Source: Maricaulis sp048270095 (GTDB taxonomy: Bacteria; Pseudomonadota; Alphaproteobacteria; Caulobacterales; Maricaulaceae). Taken from it: a stretch of 64,000 nt of DNA. Below the pieces are notes generated by a model, which saw nothing but the letters and a program-made list of their open reading frames with translations, did no database searches and was not told where the DNA came from. The stretch lies in contig NZ_JBLWTL010000001.1 in NCBI RefSeq assembly GCF_048270095.1, positions 186,001 through 250,000 on the forward strand, given 5' to 3'. This document shows, piece after piece, positions 34,364-43,411 of the stretch. A program made the position numbers and the translations under genes. Within the stretch, counting starts at the first letter, position 1. Each line of letters begins with the position of its first letter.

Positions 34364-34851
34364 GCACGATACGGGTCGAGCGAACCGGGCCGGACTCGGC
34401 TGGTAAAATGGCGCAAGTCCATGCGCTCTGTTTTCAGCCTTTCTGGTCGGAGGGTGAAATCGCGGCGATGATGCATATGCCGACGACACTTGGCCTGGTG
34501 GCGTGGTTCGGTGATGCCGTCGTGGGCATGGCGCTATACCGTGTCGCGGCTGATGAGGCCGAGCTCCTCACAATCGGTGTCGTACCCGCACAGCGGGGCC
34601 GGGGAGCCGGTGCTCAAATCCTGGCCTGTGGCGAAGCGTATGCTGCGGCGCGCGGCGCAGCACGGCTGTTTCTTGAAGTTTCGACGCTCAACACCTCGGC
34701 GAAATCATTGTATCTTCGGGCAGGTTACAGCCAGATCGGACAAAGGCGGGCTTACTACCCTGATGGCAGCGATGCCCTGGTTCTTGAAAAAGCACTCTGC
34801 GGTGATGGACAGACCAGCGGTTCACAGCCTATCACTCCACTCAGCGAATAA
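34360..34851 (+). CDS. rimI: RimI-like ribosomal protein S18 N-alpha-acetyltransferase
   Basis: This is 163 aa from TTG 34360, which overlaps the tsaB stop and has CTGGAGG 9 nt upstream; no ATG fits as well. The GNAT fold shows LTIGVVPAQRGRGAGAQILACGE (acetyl-CoA-binding RGxGxG) and FLEVSTLNTSAKSLYLRAGYSQIGQRRAYY, the RimI signature. It acetylates the N-terminus of S18. Genes tsaB, rimI and fur form a compact run. Confidence 0.92.
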   Translation: MSTIRVERTGPDSAGKMAQVHALCFQPFWSEGEIAAMMHMPTTLGLVAWFGDAVVGMALYRVAADEAELLTIGVVPAQRGRGAGAQILACGEAYAAARGAARLFLEVSTLNTSAKSLYLRAGYSQIGQRRAYYPDGSDALVLEKALCGDGQTSGSQPITPLSE

Positions 34852-34861
34852 GGGATATCTC

Positions 34862-35281
34862 ATGGCGGATCGGATCGAAAAACTTTGCGTCGACAAGGGT
34901 CTGCGGATGACCGACCAACGCCGGGTGATTGCCCGCGTCCTGTCGGATTCTGAAGATCACCCTGATGCCGAGGAGCTTCACCGTCGCGCCGCCGCGGAAG
35001 ATCCGCGGATATCCCTGGCAACCGTCTATCGGACCGTGCGGCTGTTTGAAGAAGCCGGCATTATCGAGCGTCATGATTTTCGCGATGGACGCTCGCGCTA
35101 TGAGGAAGTCGGCGACGAGCATCATGATCACCTGATCGATCTGAAATCCGGCGAGGTGATTGAATTCGTCAATGAAGAGATCGAGCGGCTGCAGGAAGCG
35201 GTCGCGCGCAAGCTGGGCTACAAGCTTGTCGATCACCGCATGGAGTTATACGGCGTACCGCTCAAGAGCGCCGGGGAGTAG
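34862..35281 (+). CDS. fur: Fur-family metal-responsive transcriptional regulator
   Basis: This is 139 aa from ATG 34862. The winged helix has RMTDQRRVIARVLSD and ISLATVYRTVRLFEEAGII; the dimerisation and metal region has HDFRDGRSRYE and DEHHDHLIDLKSGEVIEF. The structural CxxC zinc sites of gammaproteobacterial Fur are missing, as is usual in alphaproteobacterial Fur/Mur. It may respond to iron or manganese. It sits 10 bp after rimI and 21 bp before a TetA-like permease. Confidence 0.92.
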   Translation: MADRIEKLCVDKGLRMTDQRRVIARVLSDSEDHPDAEELHRRAAAEDPRISLATVYRTVRLFEEAGIIERHDFRDGRSRYEEVGDEHHDHLIDLKSGEVIEFVNEEIERLQEAVARKLGYKLVDHRMELYGVPLKSAGE

Positions 35282-35302
35282 GCGCCCGATCGAGGAGCGC
35301 TC

Positions 35303-36556
35303 ATGTCTGCACGCCCACCCGGCAAGCACGCTTTCGTCTTCATCTTCATCACCGTTCTGATCGACATGATCGGATTTGGCATCATCATTCCGGTGATGCC
35401 GCAATTGGTGATGGAGCTGACAGGTCAGCCCATCGAGAGCGCCGCGGTGATGGGCGGACTGCTGATGGGCGTTTTCGCGTTCACGCAATTCATCTTTGCG
35501 CCGATCATTGGGGGATTGAGCGACCGTTATGGCCGCCGCCGTATCCTCTTGTTTGCGATGGCCGGGTTTACGATCGACTATCTGATCATGGGCACGGCGA
35601 CGAGCTTCGCCGTCCTGTTTCTCGGCCGTATGCTGTCGGGCGTATTTGGTGCCACCTATACGACAGCGAACGCTTATATCGCTGATATTACTGATGCCAA
35701 GGACCGCGCCGGGCGTTTCGGAATGATGGGCGCTGCCTTTGGGCTCGGCTTCATCCTGGGCCCTGTGGTGGGCGGCCTGCTCGGGGAAATCGACCCGCGT
35801 TATCCATTCTTTGCCGCGGCCGCCCTGGCCGGGATCAATGTGATTTATGGCTATTTCATCCTGCCCGAAACCCTGAGCCCCCAGAACCGCCGGCCGTTCA
35901 GTATCCGGCGCGCCAACCCGTTCGGGTCGCTCTTGCAGATGCGCCAGTATCCAGTCGTTTTTGCCATGTTGACGGCGGCATTTCTCTTCTTCCTGGGGCA
36001 TGCGGCCTTCCCGGCATTGTGGACTTATTTCTCGACTTTGCGCTTTGACTGGACGCCGAGCGATATCGGCTTGTCGCTGATGGCGGTCGGGCTGGCGTCG
36101 GCCATTGTCCAGGGTGGGTTGACCCGGATTATCGTCGCCAGAATTGGCGAGTGGCGGGCTTATGGAATCGGCTTCTCGATCGCGGCCCTGGCCTATATCG
36201 GCTATGGATTTGTCAGCGAAGTCTGGGTCTTCTACGTCATCATGGCTTTCGGTTCCCTGGCTGGAATCGGGGGTCCGGCGATGCAGTCGATCTGTACCCG
36301 GCTGGTGCCGGCCAATAGCCAGGGCGAGCTGCAGGGCGCGATGTCGAGCCTGCAGAGCCTGTCGATGGTGATCGGTCCGCTAACCTTGCCGTTAGTCTTC
36401 CGTTACTTCACCGCTGACTCAGCCCCCGTCTACCTTCCCGGTGCTGCATTCCTGCTGGCCGCCGTGCTGACGGTTTTGGCGCTCATCGTCGGCCTGTCCT
36501 CGCGCAGCCAGGATGTCGCAACCCTCGCAAAACCGGTCCCGGCCGAGGCCGAGTGA
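35303..36556 (+). CDS. TetA-like MFS transporter (TCR/Tet group)
   Basis: This 417-aa protein has about 12 membrane segments. It begins IFITVLIDMIGFGIIIPVMPQL and has the MFS motif A, GGLSDRYGRRRILL, between TM2 and TM3, and the motif C-like GLGFILGPVVGGLLGEI in TM5, as in 12-TM tetracycline antiporters. Chromosomal members in environmental alphaproteobacteria are usually not clinical resistance determinants, so the natural substrate is unknown. RBS GAGGAG precedes ATG 35303. Confidence 0.88.
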   Translation: MSARPPGKHAFVFIFITVLIDMIGFGIIIPVMPQLVMELTGQPIESAAVMGGLLMGVFAFTQFIFAPIIGGLSDRYGRRRILLFAMAGFTIDYLIMGTATSFAVLFLGRMLSGVFGATYTTANAYIADITDAKDRAGRFGMMGAAFGLGFILGPVVGGLLGEIDPRYPFFAAAALAGINVIYGYFILPETLSPQNRRPFSIRRANPFGSLLQMRQYPVVFAMLTAAFLFFLGHAAFPALWTYFSTLRFDWTPSDIGLSLMAVGLASAIVQGGLTRIIVARIGEWRAYGIGFSIAALAYIGYGFVSEVWVFYVIMAFGSLAGIGGPAMQSICTRLVPANSQGELQGAMSSLQSLSMVIGPLTLPLVFRYFTADSAPVYLPGAAFLLAAVLTVLALIVGLSSRSQDVATLAKPVPAEAE

Positions 36557-36663
36557 AGCGGCAGGTCTTGCTTTGAGGATGAGTTTCGCCCATAACGCGC
36601 GGCTTCCCCGGCATGGACCGGAGTGCCAACAAGTCGACCGGTCGCGGTTGCACCAGAGTGACG

Positions 36664-38034
36664 ATGAGCTCGACGCGTAAACGTCTTTATATCAAGACCT
36701 ATGGTTGCCAGATGAATGTCTATGATTCCGAAAGGATGAAGGACGTTCTGACGCCGCTTGGCTATGAGACCTCCGAGGAGGCCGAAGGCTCCGACCTCGT
36801 CATCATCAATACCTGCCATATTCGCGAGAAGGCGGCGGAGAAGCTGTATTCCGATCTCGGGCGCCTGCGCCCCTTCAAGGACGCCAAGGCTGACCAGGGT
36901 GGCATGACGATCGCCGTCGCCGGCTGTGTCGCCCAGGCCGAGGGCGCCGAGATCATGCGCCGGGCGCCGACCGTCGATCTCGTGGTCGGGCCGCAGAGCT
37001 ATCACAAATTGCCTGAACTGATTGCCCGCGCCCACCGGGCCCGGGGTGAGGCGCTGGATACGGAGTTCGAGGTCGAGGACAAGTTCGACCAATTGCCGAC
37101 CGAGCGTCATGTCGAGGGGTATTCGGCCTTTGTGACGGTGCAGGAAGGCTGCGACAAATTCTGCACCTTCTGCGTCGTGCCCTATACGCGCGGCGCCGAA
37201 TGGTCGCGCCCGGTTGACCAGCTGGTTGACGAGATCCGCCGTCTCGCCGCCAAGGGCGTGCGCGAGATCACCCTGCTGGGCCAGAATGTGAACGCCTATC
37301 ATGGCGCCCCGCCGGCTGGCCGCGAGGCTGACGGATCCTGGGGGCTCGGCCAGTTGCTGCGTCATATCGCCCTGATTGGCGGTATTGAGCGCGTGCGTTA
37401 TCTGACCAGTCATCCGCGCGATATGGATGAGGCGCTGATTGCCACCCATCGCGATGAATCCAAGATCATGCCCTATCTACACCTGCCGATTCAGAGCGGG
37501 TCGGACAAGATCCTCAAGGCGATGAATCGCCAGCACACCTATGCCGAATACGCCGAGCTGATAGCGCGTATGCGCGAAGTACGCCCCGACATCGCGATCT
37601 CGGGCGATTTTATCGTTGGCTTTCCGGGCGAAACCGATGCCGACTTCGAGGATACGATGCGCTGCGTCCGCGAGATCGGCTATGCCAGCGCCTTTTCCTT
37701 CAAGTATTCGCGTCGTCCGGGCACGCCCGGTGCAGCCATGCCAAACCAGATCGACGAGACAGTGAAGACGACGCGTTTGCATGCGTTGCAGGCCCTGCTC
37801 GACGAACAGCAGACGGATTTCAATCGCTCGCAGATCGGCCGCACCCTGCCGGTCTTGTTCGAAAAAGCAGGCCGGCTTCCCGGGCAATTGCACGGCCGCA
37901 GCCCCTATTTGCAATCGGTCCATGTCGACGGTCCGGCCGAGTTGATCGGCCGTATCGGCCAGGTCGAGATCGAGGCGGCGTCGCGCAATTCATTGTCCGG
38001 CCGGCTGGTGGGCACCGAGCGAGACGTCGCGTGA
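36664..38034 (+). CDS. miaB: MiaB, tRNA-2-methylthio-N6-dimethylallyladenosine synthase
   Basis: This is 456 aa from ATG 36664; an in-frame ATG at 36613 lacks a ribosome site. Three cysteines of the N-terminal MTTase domain hold one cluster (Cys15 in YGCQMN, Cys51 in NTCHIREKA, Cys88 in AGCVAQ). The radical SAM motif is Cys163, Cys167, Cys170 in EGCDKFCTFCVVPYTRG. A TRAM domain closes the protein. It adds the methylthio group to i6A37. It overlaps the GTG of phoH by four bases. Confidence 0.96.
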   Translation: MSSTRKRLYIKTYGCQMNVYDSERMKDVLTPLGYETSEEAEGSDLVIINTCHIREKAAEKLYSDLGRLRPFKDAKADQGGMTIAVAGCVAQAEGAEIMRRAPTVDLVVGPQSYHKLPELIARAHRARGEALDTEFEVEDKFDQLPTERHVEGYSAFVTVQEGCDKFCTFCVVPYTRGAEWSRPVDQLVDEIRRLAAKGVREITLLGQNVNAYHGAPPAGREADGSWGLGQLLRHIALIGGIERVRYLTSHPRDMDEALIATHRDESKIMPYLHLPIQSGSDKILKAMNRQHTYAEYAELIARMREVRPDIAISGDFIVGFPGETDADFEDTMRCVREIGYASAFSFKYSRRPGTPGAAMPNQIDETVKTTRLHALQALLDEQQTDFNRSQIGRTLPVLFEKAGRLPGQLHGRSPYLQSVHVDGPAELIGRIGQVEIEAASRNSLSGRLVGTERDVA

Positions 38035-39062
38035 GTCCGGTCAAGCCTCCATCGAAGACACGCGCTGCCAAACCGCGCCGGGAAGTTTCCGAAGGTCTGC
38101 ATTTTGATGATGTCGAGCGCCTGCGGGCCATGGTCGGTGCCGGTGACCGTTTCCTGATCCTGATCGAGGAAGAGCTCAATGTGCGCCTCAGCGCGCCGGG
38201 CGGCGGCCAGATCGTGATCGCGGCCGGCGATCCGCAGGCGCGCGATGATGCCAAGCGTGTGCTCAAGGGGCTTTATGCCAGCCTGGCGCATGGTCTGACC
38301 TGCGATGAGGCGACGGTGCGCGCTGCCTTGCGCATGCTTGATGGCGGCGATGTCCCGACCCAGCCCGATGACGGTGTGATCCGCGTGCCGCGCGGCGCCA
38401 GCCTGATTGCCCGCACCGAGGGCCAGCGCGCCTATGTTCGCGCGCTGAAGAATGAAAAAGCCTATGACCTGATCTTCGGTGTCGGCCCGGCCGGTACCGG
38501 CAAGACCTTGCTGGCGGTGGCCTATGGCGCCTCCATGCTGGTGCAGCGTAAGTTCGAAAAACTCATCATCACCCGGCCGGCTGTCGAGGCGGGCGAAAAA
38601 CTGGGCTTCCTGCCGGGCGACCTCAATGAAAAGGTCGACCCCTATCTTCTGCCGGTCTGGGATGCGCTGGCCGATACGCTGGGGCGGGCCGAGCTGGAAC
38701 GTATGCGTGCCGATGGCCGCATCGAAGTTGCGCCGATCGCCTTCATGCGCGGCCGCACACTCAACCGGGCCTTCGTCATTGTCGACGAGGCGCAGAATAC
38801 CTCGCGGGCCCAGATGCAGATGGTGTTGACCCGGCTCGGCGAGGGCTCGCGCATGGCGGTCACCGGCGACCCAAGCCAGTGTGACCTGCTGCCGCGCGAT
38901 CCGTCCGGCCTGCCACACGCACTGGAAATCCTGGCCGAGACCAAGGGTGTCGCGGCAATCCGCTTTACCCGCGCCGATGTGGTGCGCCATGATCTCGTGG
39001 CCCGCATTGTCGCGGCCTATGAAGATGATCTGAACAAGCGGGGTGGAGCCCGGACGTCATGA
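38031..39062 (+). CDS. phoH: PhoH-family ATPase
   Basis: This is 343 aa from GTG 38031, overlapping the miaB stop. An N-terminal KH-like part precedes the PhoH P-loop domain: Walker A GPAGTGKT (about 152-159), LIITRPAVEAGEKLGFLPGD and Walker B AFVIVDEAQNTS. The family is an RNA-linked ATPase, and its pairing with ybeY is nearly universal, hinting at a role in rRNA maturation or decay. It overlaps the ATG of ybeY. Confidence 0.93.
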   Translation: MSPVKPPSKTRAAKPRREVSEGLHFDDVERLRAMVGAGDRFLILIEEELNVRLSAPGGGQIVIAAGDPQARDDAKRVLKGLYASLAHGLTCDEATVRAALRMLDGGDVPTQPDDGVIRVPRGASLIARTEGQRAYVRALKNEKAYDLIFGVGPAGTGKTLLAVAYGASMLVQRKFEKLIITRPAVEAGEKLGFLPGDLNEKVDPYLLPVWDALADTLGRAELERMRADGRIEVAPIAFMRGRTLNRAFVIVDEAQNTSRAQMQMVLTRLGEGSRMAVTGDPSQCDLLPRDPSGLPHALEILAETKGVAAIRFTRADVVRHDLVARIVAAYEDDLNKRGGARTS

Positions 39063-39541
39063 ATGCTGTTGATGTCATCGTTGAAGATGAGGCCTGGGAC
39101 ACCATTGAGGGCAAGACCCGGCTGGTCGAGCAGGCGATTGCCGCCGCCGGCGCTGAAATCAGCGATGCCCTTCCCGGTGTGATCGCGGTTTTGCTGACTG
39201 ATGATGCGGCCATGGCCGATCTCAACACCCGTTTCCGTCAGAAGGCGGGGCCGACAAATGTGTTGTCCTTCCCGGCATCGGAGCACACCGCCAATCATCT
39301 GGGCGATATCGCGCTGGCGTCGGGCGTTGTCATCCGCGAGGCGCACGAGCGTTCGCTTCGCCTCGCCGATCATCTGCGTCATTTGATCGTGCATGGATTC
39401 CTGCATCTTCAGGGTTATGATCATCTCGAAGATGACGAGGCCGAGGTGATGGAATCGATTGAGCGCCGGGCATTGGCCCGGCTGGGGGTTGCCGACCCCT
39501 ATCTCGAGACGACAGGCGGCGGGACGGAAGCCGATGAGTAG
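39059..39541 (+). CDS. ybeY: YbeY, endoribonuclease and rRNA maturation factor
   Basis: This 160-aa protein has the zinc site of HGFLHLQGYDHLEDDE (His112, His116, His122), which is the family signature H-x3-H-x5-H, and the earlier PTNVLSFPASE block. It is needed for 16S 3'-end processing and 70S quality control in other bacteria. Starts and stops overlap those of phoH and corC. Confidence 0.95.
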   Translation: MNAVDVIVEDEAWDTIEGKTRLVEQAIAAAGAEISDALPGVIAVLLTDDAAMADLNTRFRQKAGPTNVLSFPASEHTANHLGDIALASGVVIREAHERSLRLADHLRHLIVHGFLHLQGYDHLEDDEAEVMESIERRALARLGVADPYLETTGGGTEADE

Positions 39542-40433
39542 TGACGACGACAGTTCTGAAGCCGATACCCGGTCCTGGTTCGGGCGAATTTTTGGTGGAC
39601 CTGACGATATCGGGGAAGCGGCGGCCCCGCCCGTCCCGCTCAAACCGGCATCGCCGGCCGCGTTCGCGATTGATCCTGATGCGCTTGAGGATTTGCGCGT
39701 CATCGACGTCATGGTGCCACGCGCCGATATTGTCGGCGTCGAGGTTTCAACGCCGCTCGGTGAGCTGGCGCATGCCTTTGCCAAGGCGGCCCATTCACGG
39801 CTGCCCGTCTATCGGGAAACCCTCGATGATCCGATTGGTGTCGTCCATATCAAGGATTTGATCGCTCATCTCGCCCCCAATGAGGCGGGTGTGCGCGAAG
39901 CTGGCTGGGCCGACCTCCAGGTCTTGCCGGCGATTACGCGGCCCTTGCTGTTCGCACCGCCCTCTATGCGGGCCACCGATCTTCTGCGCCGCATGCAGGG
40001 GCGCCGCATGCACCTGGCCCTGGTTGTCGATGAATATGGCGGCACCGATGGTCTGGTGACGTTTGAAGACCTGATCGAGCCGATCGTCGGCGATATCGAA
40101 GACGAGCATGATGACGAGGATTCCCCGGCGATTCGCGCCCGCGGACCCGGCGTCTGGGATGTCGAGGCGCGCGCCGAGATCGACGCCTTCGAGGAAGTCG
40201 TTGGCGAGGAAATCGCCGGTCCCGACGAGGATGAGGATGTCGATAGCCTGGGCGGGCTCGTCTTCACCCTGACCGGCCGTGTTCCCGAGCGCGGCGAGGT
40301 GATCCGGCACCCCAAGGGTTATGAATTCGAGGTGTTGGAAGCGGATCCGCGCCGTATCAAGCGGATGCGCGTGCGGGCGACGCACTGGACCCAGGCCGCC
40401 GTCGCCGCGGATGAGGGGGTCGACCCGTCTTGA
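39534..40433 (+). CDS. corC: CorC/HlyC-type CBS-domain protein
   Basis: This is 299 aa from ATG 39534, overlapping the ybeY stop by 8 bases. An acidic N-terminus leads to a CBS pair (VIDVMVPRADIVGVEV..HSRLPVYRETLDDPIGVVHIKDL and LALVVDEYGGTDGLVTFEDLIEPIVGDI) and the CorC_HlyC C-domain (GLVFTLTGRVPERGEVI). There are no membrane segments. CorC modulates magnesium and cobalt export in enterobacteria; the same is inferred. Its stop overlaps the TTG of lnt. Confidence 0.93.
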   Translation: MSSDDDSSEADTRSWFGRIFGGPDDIGEAAAPPVPLKPASPAAFAIDPDALEDLRVIDVMVPRADIVGVEVSTPLGELAHAFAKAAHSRLPVYRETLDDPIGVVHIKDLIAHLAPNEAGVREAGWADLQVLPAITRPLLFAPPSMRATDLLRRMQGRRMHLALVVDEYGGTDGLVTFEDLIEPIVGDIEDEHDDEDSPAIRARGPGVWDVEARAEIDAFEEVVGEEIAGPDEDEDVDSLGGLVFTLTGRVPERGEVIRHPKGYEFEVLEADPRRIKRMRVRATHWTQAAVAADEGVDPS

Positions 40434-42046
40434 CCCGCACTGCCTGGTACTCTCCCGGGCGATTGCGTACGCGGATCGCCGCCGCCAGCGGATGGCGACT
40501 GGCCCTGATCCTGTTGACCGGCGGCGCTCTGTCAGCCCTGGCGATGGCGCCGGTCTTTGCCTGGCCAATCCTGATTCCCGCCCTGGCACTGCTTCTATGG
40601 ACGGTTGACGGTGCGCGCCGGCGTCCCAAACCGCTGCGTGCGGCCTTCGTCCGCGGCTTCCTGTTCGGGTTTGGCTATTTCCTGGCCGGCATGTTCTGGC
40701 TCGCTTACGCCTTCATCAATCGCGGACCGGAATACATCCCCCTGATACCCATCGCCGTGCCGGCGCTGGCCGCATTGCTCGCCGCCTTCTGGGGCGGCGC
40801 CATGGCCGCCTATGCCCTGCTGGCGCAGCGTTCGGAATGGCGCGTGCTGGTCTTTGCCGTTTGCATCGCGGTGTTTGAATGGCTGCGCGGGCACATGTTT
40901 GGCGGTTTGCCGTGGAACCTGCCCGCCTATGCCTGGCCGGCCGGTGGAGCGATCAGCCAGACCGCATCATGGTTTGGCGTCTATGGTCTGACCCTGCTCA
41001 CGATTTTGACGCTGGTCTCGCCGGCGGTGGCGGTCGGACCGGTCTTCAATCTGAAACGGACGATGCCGGCCATGGGCGGCATGGCGATCCTGTTGATCAT
41101 GTTCACCTTCGGCGCCCTGCGCCTGCAACAGCCCGACCCCGGCCTGGAGCCAGGTGTGCGCTTCCGGATCGTGCAATCGGCGCTTACCCAGCGTGAAAAA
41201 TGGAGCGAGGACGGTGCCTTGCTGGCCCGGGATCGATATCTTGCCCTGACCGCGTCGCCAGGCCTTGAGGAGGTCACACATGTCTTGTGGCCCGAGGGCG
41301 CCCTGCCGATCTACATGCTCGAAGATGGCGCGACCCTGAGCCTGATTGGCGAGATCTTTGCCGATGACCAGGTCCTGATGGCCGGTATCAGCCGGCGGGT
41401 CGTGGGGCAGGAAGACGAAACCTATTTCAATTCCCTCGCCGTATTGCGCTATCACAGCGGCACGCCGCGCATTGTCGGCCTTTATGACAAGGTCTTGCTG
41501 GCGCCATTTGGCGAGAGCATTCCCTTCTCCGGCCTGTTGTCAGCGATCGGCTTCGCCGATTTTGCACGCCTGCAATATACGCCCGGCGCCGGCCCATTCG
41601 TGATGGACTTGCCGGGTGCGCCGCCGGTCATGCCGCTGATCTGCTATGAGGGGATTTTCCCCGGTTTCGTACGCGCCGGCGCGCCGCGACCCGCCTGGCT
41701 GTTCAATCTGTCGAATGATGCCTGGTTCGGAGAGACCAGTGGCCCGCGCCAGCACGTCAATCAGGCGCGCTATCGTTCGATCGAGACCGGTTTGCCGATG
41801 ATTCGCTCTGCATCGCGGGGCGTTTCCGGCGTGATTGACGCGTTTGGGCGTATGCCGGTGGCGATCCCGCCCGGTAGCGATGGTGTGCAGGATGTCGATT
41901 TGCCGCGTCCGGTGGCCGCGCCGCTCTATGCGTTCTGGGGCGACTGGCCATTCTGGATTATCAGTGGCTTCGTGATTGCAGGCATCATTCTACAACGACG
42001 TAAAGTGGTAGGGCGATATTTAAAAATTCCGGCGCTGAACAGATAG
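40430..42046 (+). CDS. lnt: Apolipoprotein N-acyltransferase
   Basis: This is 538 aa from TTG 40430, overlapping the corC stop (TTGA). About six N-terminal membrane segments are followed by a nitrilase domain with the catalytic triad Glu289 (WPEGALP), Lys354 (YDKVLLAPFGE) and Cys405 (LICYEGIFPGF), and a last TM near the C-terminus. It adds the third acyl chain to lipoproteins such as those predicted at 391, 9545, 12275 and 30647. It closes the miaB-phoH-ybeY-corC-lnt operon. Confidence 0.95.
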   Translation: MTRTAWYSPGRLRTRIAAASGWRLALILLTGGALSALAMAPVFAWPILIPALALLLWTVDGARRRPKPLRAAFVRGFLFGFGYFLAGMFWLAYAFINRGPEYIPLIPIAVPALAALLAAFWGGAMAAYALLAQRSEWRVLVFAVCIAVFEWLRGHMFGGLPWNLPAYAWPAGGAISQTASWFGVYGLTLLTILTLVSPAVAVGPVFNLKRTMPAMGGMAILLIMFTFGALRLQQPDPGLEPGVRFRIVQSALTQREKWSEDGALLARDRYLALTASPGLEEVTHVLWPEGALPIYMLEDGATLSLIGEIFADDQVLMAGISRRVVGQEDETYFNSLAVLRYHSGTPRIVGLYDKVLLAPFGESIPFSGLLSAIGFADFARLQYTPGAGPFVMDLPGAPPVMPLICYEGIFPGFVRAGAPRPAWLFNLSNDAWFGETSGPRQHVNQARYRSIETGLPMIRSASRGVSGVIDAFGRMPVAIPPGSDGVQDVDLPRPVAAPLYAFWGDWPFWIISGFVIAGIILQRRKVVGRYLKIPALNR

Positions 42047-42125
42047 TAATGATGCCGCGCGGCCCCGCCCATGCTATTTATCGGGTGTGATCCACGGGCA
42101 TTTGGCCCGCAAAAGAGGTGAATTC

Positions 42126-42548
42126 ATGCAGAAGGTAAGCCCCCGCATTCCCAATCCGGTTGATATGCATGTGGGGTCCAGAATACGACTGCGGCGCCAG
42201 CTGATGAAAATGAGTCAGGAAAAACTTGGTGATGAGCTGGGTGTGACTTTCCAGCAGGTCCAGAAATATGAGCGCGGAGCCAACCGGGTCGGTGCGAGCC
42301 GGCTGTATCGGCTGTCGCGGGTGCTCGAAGTGCCGGTTCAGTTCTTCTTCGAGGATCTGGCTGACAAACCCATTGTTACCGGCATGGCTGAAGGCGATCA
42401 GACGCCCGTCGTCTATAATTTCATCCAGAGCTCTGACGGTGTTTCGCTCGCTGAAGCCTTTTCAAAGATCAGCGATGCGAAGGTCCGGCGGCGCGTGCTC
42501 GAACTTGTGCGCACCCTGGCCGCAGAGCAGGACGATTCGGCTCACTGA
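42126..42548 (+). CDS. XRE-family HTH regulator (alphaproteobacterial lnt-linked type)
   Basis: This is 140 aa from ATG 42126, with AGAGGTGA just upstream. The HTH at about 15-75 reads HVGSRIRLRRQLMKMSQEKL, then LGVTFQQVQKYERGANRVGASRLYRLSRVLEVPVQFFFED, a form very common in Caulobacterales and Rhizobiales next to lnt and metK. The C-terminal half is short and of unknown role. Targets are not visible in the sequence. The metK gene that often follows is absent; trmB comes next. Confidence 0.9.
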   Translation: MQKVSPRIPNPVDMHVGSRIRLRRQLMKMSQEKLGDELGVTFQQVQKYERGANRVGASRLYRLSRVLEVPVQFFFEDLADKPIVTGMAEGDQTPVVYNFIQSSDGVSLAEAFSKISDAKVRRRVLELVRTLAAEQDDSAH

Positions 42549-42591
42549 CGTTGTGCGTGCAGGCGGCGACACAATTGGCTATGTCGTGCGG

Positions 42592-43317
42592 ATGACCGAT
42601 CAACTCAACGCTTCCGGGGATTTCCGGCTGTTTGGACGTGCCAAGGGCAAGCCGCTCTCGGCGCGCCAGCAGGCGCTTGTCGATGATGTCCTGCCGATGA
42701 TTGATCTGCCACCGGACGGAGTGATTGACCCTGCCCGTCTGGCTTCTGGCAAGGCCGCGCAGATTCTCGAAATCGGCTTTGGCAGTGGCGAGCATCTCGT
42801 GGCCCAGGCGGCGGCGCATCCGCAAAACCTCTATATCGGCATTGAACCCTTCCTCAATGGCGTCGCCAAGACCCTCGCCGGGGTCGATGATGGCGCGCTG
42901 GAGAATGTCCGCCTGCATCGCGGTGATGCGCGCGATGTATTGCCGCGCTTTGCCGACGGGGTTTTCGACCGCATCTTTTTGCTCTTCCCCGATCCCTGGC
43001 ACAAGAAGCGGCACGCCAAGCGCCGTTTCATCCAGCAATCATCGCGTGATGATTTCGCCCGCATTCTCAAGCCGGGCGGACAATTGCGCATCGCCACCGA
43101 TGTGAAGTCCTATGCCGATCATGTGATGGTGGAGTTTGCCGGCGACGCGCGCTTCGAATGGACCGCCAACCAGGCCGGAGACTGGCGCCTGCCACCGGCT
43201 GATCATGTCCGCACTCGCTATGAGACCAAGAATCTCGGCGATTGCGCGCCGGTCTTCATGGATTTCATTTGTCGCTCGACCGCTCCCTTGCCAAGCGGCC
43301 CCAAGACGGCTATATAG
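42592..43317 (+). CDS. trmB: TrmB, tRNA (guanine-N7-)-methyltransferase
   Basis: This is 241 aa from ATG 42592. The SAM fold begins ILEIGFGSGEHLVAQAA; the TrmB signature FLLFPDPWHKKRHAKRRF and the C-terminal TRYETKNLGDCAPVFMDF (TxxE) are intact. It methylates G46 in tRNA variable loops. The last codons overlap a good promoter for rimP-nusA-infB. Confidence 0.95.
   Translation: MTDQLNASGDFRLFGRAKGKPLSARQQALVDDVLPMIDLPPDGVIDPARLASGKAAQILEIGFGSGEHLVAQAAAHPQNLYIGIEPFLNGVAKTLAGVDDGALENVRLHRGDARDVLPRFADGVFDRIFLLFPDPWHKKRHAKRRFIQQSSRDDFARILKPGGQLRIATDVKSYADHVMVEFAGDARFEWTANQAGDWRLPPADHVRTRYETKNLGDCAPVFMDFICRSTAPLPSGPKTAI
43288..43316 (+). promoter_or_regulatory. Predicted sigma-70-type promoter for rimP-nusA-ylxR-infB
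   Basis: TTGCCA (43288-43293) and TATATA (43311-43316) are separated by exactly 17 bp, inside the last codons of trmB. Transcription would begin about 43323 and run through the hairpin-T5 element at 43357-43387 before reaching rimP. Confidence 0.6.
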
Positions 43318-43356
43318 CGCCCATACACAAGTTCGATCGCATTGGATGATGCTATC

Positions 43357-43387
43357 GAGCGGTCGCCTAACGGCGGCCGCTCTTTTT
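43357..43387 (+). terminator. Intrinsic terminator or attenuator in the rimP leader
   Basis: An 11-bp stem (43357-43367 with 43372-43382, one G-T pair) with a 4-nt loop is followed by T5. It lies after trmB but only 25 bp before the rimP start, too close for another promoter between, so it may regulate read-through into rimP-nusA-infB. Confidence 0.75.
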
Positions 43388-43411
43388 GTTACTGCTGACG
43401 GAGCCGCCGGC

